Origin: Candidatus Treponema faecavium
Lineage (GTDB): Bacteria; Spirochaetota; Spirochaetia; Treponematales; Treponemataceae
NCBI GenBank assembly: GCA_019113455.1
Contig: DXHG01000089.1
Span: 1 to 9,903 of the forward strand
Direction: 5' to 3'
Length of the DNA: 9,903 nt
Shown: in pieces, positions 6,359-9,903 of the stretch
Numbering within the stretch: position 1 is the stretch's first letter
Layout: every line of letters starts with the position of its first letter
The notes under the pieces: generated by a model
Databases searched by the model: none
What the model saw: the letters and a program-made list of their open reading frames with translations, nothing else
Told to the model about the DNA's origin: nothing
Position numbers and translations under genes: made by a program

Positions 6359-6895
6359 ATGCAGGCATTGCAGAAATATGCAGTATGTCTCTGCCTTATC
6401 TGCCTGTGGGCTGCCGTTCCGGCAGCCCTCGCGCAGCAGGCGGCGGACGGCACGACAGAGGCAGCGCCCCAAGATACGGCGGCGCAGAACATAAAACAGG
6501 AACTCTCTGCTGCGGCGGAGTCTGTACGCAGCTGGGTCGAAAGCCGGCAGCAGAAAAACGCCGCCGCCGAAACGGAACCGGAAACCGCGCAGAAAGGCAG
6601 TCTGCGCGCGCTTGCTTACGTACAGGACATAAAACGCGGTGAGCGGCTCTTGTACGTGCTCTATGAAGACGGGACAGCCGCCGTAGTGCAGGCGGCTGAC
6701 AGCACCATCGTGCGCCGCAGAAAAGCGGAAGAAGGGCTGCTCTATCCGTTTACGGGAGACAGCACCGTATCGTTTGATGCGATACACCGCGGCGACTGGA
6801 TTCGGTTTTCATATACGGTATCGGATTATCTTAAATCGCTCATTCCCGGTACCACCGACGCGCTGAGCGCCGTCGAAATAGATATTTTACGATAG
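6359..6895 (+). CDS. Unrecognised secreted protein inside the ABC importer operon
   Basis: I do not recognise this 178-residue protein. Residues 1-25 form a signal peptide (hydrophobic 8-25, with cleavage expected after Ala-Leu-Ala before Gln26). Residues 26-80 are a low-complexity Ala/Glu/Gln-rich stretch, with a possible helix at 43-67. Residues 81-178 alternate hydrophobic and polar residues (LLYVLYEDGTAAVV at 97-110, GDWIRFSYTV at 145-154, VEIDIL at 172-177) and look like a small beta-rich domain. The gene starts 15 bp after the binding-protein stop and ends 25 bp before the permease start, so it is almost certainly co-transcribed. It has only a weak Shine-Dalgarno. It may be an accessory periplasmic factor of the importer, but no function can be assigned. 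It keeps the base composition of its neighbours, so recent foreign insertion is not suggested. Confidence 0.82.
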   Translation: MQALQKYAVCLCLICLWAAVPAALAQQAADGTTEAAPQDTAAQNIKQELSAAAESVRSWVESRQQKNAAAETEPETAQKGSLRALAYVQDIKRGERLLYVLYEDGTAAVVQAADSTIVRRRKAEEGLLYPFTGDSTVSFDAIHRGDWIRFSYTVSDYLKSLIPGTTDALSAVEIDILR

Positions 6896-6920
6896 ATAAT
6901 CACACATAAAGCGGTGCATA

Positions 6921-7823
6921 ATGATAGAAGGTATTTTAATTGAAGGATTGATATACGGCTGCATGGTGCTCGGCGTATTTGTAACGTTCCGCGTGCTTAA
7001 TTTTGCCGATATGACAGTCGATGGTTCGTTTCCGCTCGGAGGCGCGGTGCTCGCGGTGCTGCTGCTCAACGGCGCGCCGCCGGCAGCAGCAGTTGTCGCC
7101 GCAGCAATATGCGGCATGCTCGCAGGTTTAGTTACTGCGCTCATACATACGCGGCTCAACGTGCCTGACCTGCTCGCCGGTATTCTTACGATGACAATGC
7201 TGTACTCGGTAAACCTGCGCATCATGTCAAACCGCGCGAATATCTCGCTGCTGCGTGTCGATACCGTATTCACATGGGCGGAACACGTGTCAGCTTCCCT
7301 TTCCATTCCCAGCTCCTGGGGTGCGGTGCTGCTGCTTGCGAGCGTGCTCTGCGCCGTCAAGCTGCTGCTCGACGTGTTTTTTCATACCGACTTCGGTCTC
7401 ACGATGGGTGCGCTCGGTGCAAATCCGCAGATGATTATCTCGCAGGGCATGAATCCGGCCGTGCTCAAAACAGCGGGAATCATGCTCGGCAACGCGCTTG
7501 CCGCAGTGTCCGGCGCGTTTGCGGCAATGTACAACGGATTTGCCGACGTCGGCTCAGGTACGGGCGTCGTTGTGTCAGGACTCGCATCGCTCATGCTCGG
7601 CGAGTTCCTTTTGCGCTCAAACCGTATCGGCATACAGACACTCCGCGTGCTTATCGGTTCCATTATCTACCGCGGACTCATGTATTTTGCCCGCAGTTAC
7701 GGCTACGCCATAGGCATGTCGGCAAACGATCTCAAGCTGATTACCGGCGTGCTCATCATCCTCTGTCTCATCATCTCCCAGATACAGCTTGTACGTCCGC
7801 AGCGGCGCAAAGGAGGCGTATAA
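6921..7823 (+). CDS. ABC importer permease, BPD_transp_2 (LivH/TrpY-like) family
   Basis: This 300-residue inner-membrane protein would form the translocation channel. Several hydrophobic helices are visible, roughly at 7-24, 40-75, 88-105, 130-155, 180-205, 210-225, 242-258 and 270-292. The N-terminal pattern GVFVTFRVLNFADMTVDGSF (18-37) is typical of the family. The conserved GALGANP near 162-168 lies in the cytoplasmic loop that contacts the ATPase. Only one permease gene is present, so a homodimer is expected. ATG6921 matches the usual start of family members; its Shine-Dalgarno is weak, which suggests translational coupling within the operon. The stop overlaps the next start by one base (TAATG at 7821-7825). 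Confidence 0.93.
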   Translation: MIEGILIEGLIYGCMVLGVFVTFRVLNFADMTVDGSFPLGGAVLAVLLLNGAPPAAAVVAAAICGMLAGLVTALIHTRLNVPDLLAGILTMTMLYSVNLRIMSNRANISLLRVDTVFTWAEHVSASLSIPSSWGAVLLLASVLCAVKLLLDVFFHTDFGLTMGALGANPQMIISQGMNPAVLKTAGIMLGNALAAVSGAFAAMYNGFADVGSGTGVVVSGLASLMLGEFLLRSNRIGIQTLRVLIGSIIYRGLMYFARSYGYAIGMSANDLKLITGVLIILCLIISQIQLVRPQRRKGGV

Positions 7824-8629
7824 TGCTTACGCTCAATTCCGTGGGAATGGTATTCGCGCGCGGCACGCCTGACGAAAATACCGCCCTTAAAAACATAAAC
7901 CTCACCGTGCATACCGGAGATTTTATCACCGTTATCGGTTCAAACGGCGCGGGAAAATCAACGCTCTACAACGTTATCGCGGGCACGTTCGTACCCACAT
8001 CAGGCAGCATAACGCTCTGCCTTGACGGAAAAAACGAGCGTGTTATCACCCACGATAAGGAATACACACGCGCACGGTACATCGGCCGTATCTTTCAAAA
8101 TCCGCTTTTAGGCACCGCAGGCAAAATGAGTCTTGAAGACAACATGATGATCTGCCTGCGCAAAGGCTATAAAGGGCTTAAAATCAGCCTTAACGCCAAA
8201 ATGCGCGAATATTTCAAAAGCCGTCTGCGCGAACTTGGCATGGGACTCGAGAACCGGCTCAACGACAATGTAGAACAGTTTTCAGGCGGTCAGCGGCAGG
8301 CGCTCACGCTGCTCATGGCTGTCATGTCGGAACCGGCGCTGCTCCTCCTCGATGAGCACACCGCGGCTCTTGATCCGGCAAACGCGGAACTCGTCATGGA
8401 GCTTACGCGGAAGTTTGCACAAACGTACAAACTTACCGTGATGATGATAACGCACAATATGCACCACGCGCTCTCATTCGGCAGCAGGCTTTTGATGATG
8501 GACAGCGGGAACATTATTCTTGACGTAGAAGGCGAAGAAAAAGCGAAACTCTCGGTATCGGACATCATCGAGCGCTTCCGCCGCATAAAAAACGAAGACC
8601 TCGCAAGCGACGAAATGCTCTTACAGTAG
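7823..8629 (+). CDS. ABC importer ATP-binding protein
   Basis: This 268-residue cytoplasmic ATPase powers the importer. All ABC motifs are intact: Walker A GSNGAGKST (39-47), Q-loop Gln92 in FQNP (91-94), signature FSGGQRQ (153-159), Walker B LLLLDEH (173-179), D-loop AALDP (181-185) and switch His211. An unusual detail is that the catalytic Glu178 is followed by His-Thr rather than Pro-Thr; TrpZ-type and related ATPases, as I recall them, often show this. The start ATG7823 overlaps the permease stop and follows a near-perfect Shine-Dalgarno, AAAGGAGG (7809-7816). The open frame extends further upstream, but only as a shadow of the permease gene. With a single ATPase gene, a homodimer is expected. 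No terminator follows before the convergent phosphatase gene. Confidence 0.95.
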   Translation: MLTLNSVGMVFARGTPDENTALKNINLTVHTGDFITVIGSNGAGKSTLYNVIAGTFVPTSGSITLCLDGKNERVITHDKEYTRARYIGRIFQNPLLGTAGKMSLEDNMMICLRKGYKGLKISLNAKMREYFKSRLRELGMGLENRLNDNVEQFSGGQRQALTLLMAVMSEPALLLLDEHTAALDPANAELVMELTRKFAQTYKLTVMMITHNMHHALSFGSRLLMMDSGNIILDVEGEEKAKLSVSDIIERFRRIKNEDLASDEMLLQ

Positions 8630-8653
8630 TCGCTGCGCGTAACGCTGCGAACC

Positions 8654-8663
8654 TGTTCGAACA
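8654..8663. repeat. Perfect 10-bp palindrome between convergent genes
   Basis: TGTTCGAACA lies in the 50-bp gap between the ATPase stop (8629) and the phosphatase stop (8680). It has no loop and no T-run, so it is not an ordinary terminator. It may be a protein-binding site or chance. Confidence 0.3.
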
Positions 8664-8679
8664 ACGGCAGGATTCGCGC

Positions 8680-9426
8680 TTACAGCAGCTCACGCAGATC
8701 GCCTGCATAGCGCACCGTAATGTCTGCCGGCAGACTAAGCAGCTCCCGCGTGCTGCCAAGCCCGCCGGTTACGGCGCACGTGCGGCAGCCGAACGCCTGC
8801 CCCGCTTCTATATCCGTTCTTGAATCTCCGACCATGAGCAGCTGCTCCGGCACGAGCGCAGCAAGCCCGCGCTGTGCGCGCGCGTGATTGATATACGAAT
8901 ACGCAAGAATAAGCCCCTCAGGATCAGGCTTTATGCGCGAAAGCTGCTCCGGCCCAACAACTGCCATAAAATACCGGTCAATATGCAGCTCCGACAAAAT
9001 TGCGCACGACACGGCAAGCGGCTTGTTAGACACAACGCCGAGCGCAATCCCTTTGTCAGAAAGCGCGCGCAGCAGTGTTTCCGCACCGGGATACAGCACC
9101 GTCTGCTCGGCACAGTGCGCGGTATAATACGACACATACCATGAAAAAAGCGATGCGAAGCGCTCGCTTCCGTCTTTAAAATCAGCCGCATCGTGCGGCG
9201 GCGCACCGGGAACGCTCAGCGCTGCAGCAAACGCGCGTTCAAGCAGTTTTTTTGCGCCGTTTCCGACAAACGACACAATCTGTTCTTTAGAAAGCGGCGC
9301 AAACCCCTGCGTGCCGAGCAGCGCATTTACCGAAGCGGCAATATCGCTTCCTGAATCGATAAGCACGCCGTCAAAATCAAATAAAACGCCCGACAGGCCT
9401 GACAGCCAGGAACAGATAGGTTTCAT
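8680..9426 (-). CDS. gph: HAD-family hydrolase, phosphoglycolate phosphatase-like
   Basis: This 248-residue protein is a cytosolic HAD phosphatase with a cap domain inserted after motif I. Gph removes phosphate from 2-phosphoglycolate, a product of DNA repair and oxidative damage; the exact substrate cannot be read from sequence. Motif I is FDFDGVLIDS (16-25) with Asp17 as nucleophile and Asp19 as acid/base. Motif II is VVSNKPL (131-137), motif III Lys166 is in RIKPDPEG (164-171), and motif IV is VGDSRTDIEAG (199-209) with Asp201 and Asp205. The cap (about 30-105) includes VGNGAKKLLERAF, the usual Gph pattern. ATG at 9426-9424 follows GGAGG (9435-9431), a clear Shine-Dalgarno. It lies 18 bp after the preceding minus-strand gene, so the two probably form an operon. 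Related HAD enzymes such as pyrophosphatases or beta-phosphoglucomutases are less likely alternatives. Confidence 0.88.
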   Translation of the reverse strand: MKPICSWLSGLSGVLFDFDGVLIDSGSDIAASVNALLGTQGFAPLSKEQIVSFVGNGAKKLLERAFAAALSVPGAPPHDAADFKDGSERFASLFSWYVSYYTAHCAEQTVLYPGAETLLRALSDKGIALGVVSNKPLAVSCAILSELHIDRYFMAVVGPEQLSRIKPDPEGLILAYSYINHARAQRGLAALVPEQLLMVGDSRTDIEAGQAFGCRTCAVTGGLGSTRELLSLPADITVRYAGDLRELL

Positions 9427-9444
9427 ACAGCCTCCTTGCCTGCG

Positions 9445-9903
9445 TTATTCCGCTTCAAATATAGTTTCCCGCAGCCGCTTTACGAGTTTTGCGCGGCTCA
9501 CCGAGTAAAACTCGCCCCAAAAATTGCCGCCCTCAGTCAGCCGCACCGACGCGTCAAAACCGCTCTTGTTTATAACAATAGGAACTCCTCTGACAACCTC
9601 ATCGTCATACGTCAGCTCAACCTCACACTGAAGGTCGCGGGCGCGTTCGATAATGCGCAGTTTTCCCAAAAAATCCATCGAGTCCGCCTGCATTTTTTCA
9701 GGGCGTACGGACTGCGCAGAAAGCTGCTGCGGTGTAAGGATAATCTTTCGCCTGATGCGCGATTGCAATTCATCACGCTGTTCATCCGTAAGCTCAAGGC
9801 ATTCAAGGCAGCGTTCAAGCTCGGCAAAAAAAGACCCCTGTTCAGCGGCGGCTGTGCCTGAACGCTGCGGCGCGCCTGTTTTTTCCAAAAAAGACGTCTG
9901 CGG
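9445..9903 (-). CDS. Unrecognised protein, C-terminal part (runs off the window)
   Basis: The frame is open to the window edge, so this is probably the C-terminal part of a longer protein. A TTG at 9888 could start a 147-residue form, but no Shine-Dalgarno precedes it. Visible parts are a charged helical stretch (ELERCLECLELTDEQRDEL, about residues 23-41 counted from that TTG) and a C-terminal beta-rich segment of about 60 residues. The latter contains CEVELTYDDEVVRGVPIVI and ends in a basic, Arg/Lys-rich helix (AKLVKRLRETIF). The C-terminal pattern suggests a small barrel-like domain, but I do not recognise the family. The stop lies 18 bp before the phosphatase start, suggesting one transcript. 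Confidence 0.7.
   Translation of the reverse strand, partial: PQTSFLEKTGAPQRSGTAAAEQGSFFAELERCLECLELTDEQRDELQSRIRRKIILTPQQLSAQSVRPEKMQADSMDFLGKLRIIERARDLQCEVELTYDDEVVRGVPIVINKSGFDASVRLTEGGNFWGEFYSVSRAKLVKRLRETIFEAE

Noticed and set aside
7274..7822. In-frame 183-codon upstream extension of the ATPase gene
   Set aside because: It lies inside the permease gene. The ABC domain begins at ATG7823, which has a near-perfect Shine-Dalgarno.
8630..8679. Bidirectional terminator between the convergent genes
   Set aside because: The palindrome TGTTCGAACA has no loop and no T-run on either side, and no other stable stem with a T tract is visible.

Overview
The window reads as a chromosomal segment from a diderm spirochaete, most likely a Treponema. 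The evidence is the treponeme-like HtpG, a substrate-binding protein whose mature end starts Gly-Gly-Ala-Lys-Glu, and roughly balanced GC content. This is recognition by eye; no search was run. No RNA gene, insertion sequence, CRISPR array or phage gene is visible, and the coding density is normal.

Layout. (1) Positions 1-260 are a non-coding leader with short repeats and an inverted repeat. (2) 261-2943 holds two histidine biosynthesis genes on the + strand. The first is an unusual HisA-HisI-HisE fusion of 429 residues. The second is hisD, 76 bp downstream, which has its own perfect -10 box. (3) 3080-5059 is htpG (bacterial Hsp90), closed by a clear intrinsic terminator at 5086-5113. (4) 5262-8629 is an ABC importer operon: a strong promoter buried in a 47-bp imperfect palindrome, then a PF04392-type substrate-binding protein, an unrecognised secreted protein, a single permease and a single ATPase. 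This set resembles the TrpXYZ class of predicted aromatic amino acid importers. (5) 8680-9903 is on the - strand and convergent: a phosphoglycolate-phosphatase-like HAD hydrolase, preceded by the C-terminal part of an unrecognised protein that runs off the window edge.

How the genes fit together. HisI and HisE carry out the second and third steps of histidine synthesis, HisA the fourth and HisD the last two, so two adjacent genes cover most of the linear pathway. The HisI-HisE-HisD order is the one found inside the fungal trifunctional protein HIS4. Here it is split into two genes and carries a HisA-like domain in front. That HisA domain keeps the first catalytic Asp but has Glu in place of the second.

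Most interesting points: the HisA-HisI-HisE fusion and its Asp-to-Glu change; the palindromic operator and alternative hairpin at the importer promoter; the unknown secreted protein inside the importer operon; and an 8-base word, TA(A/G)CGCTG, that recurs at the stop codons of hisA, hisD and htpG and again just past the ATPase gene.
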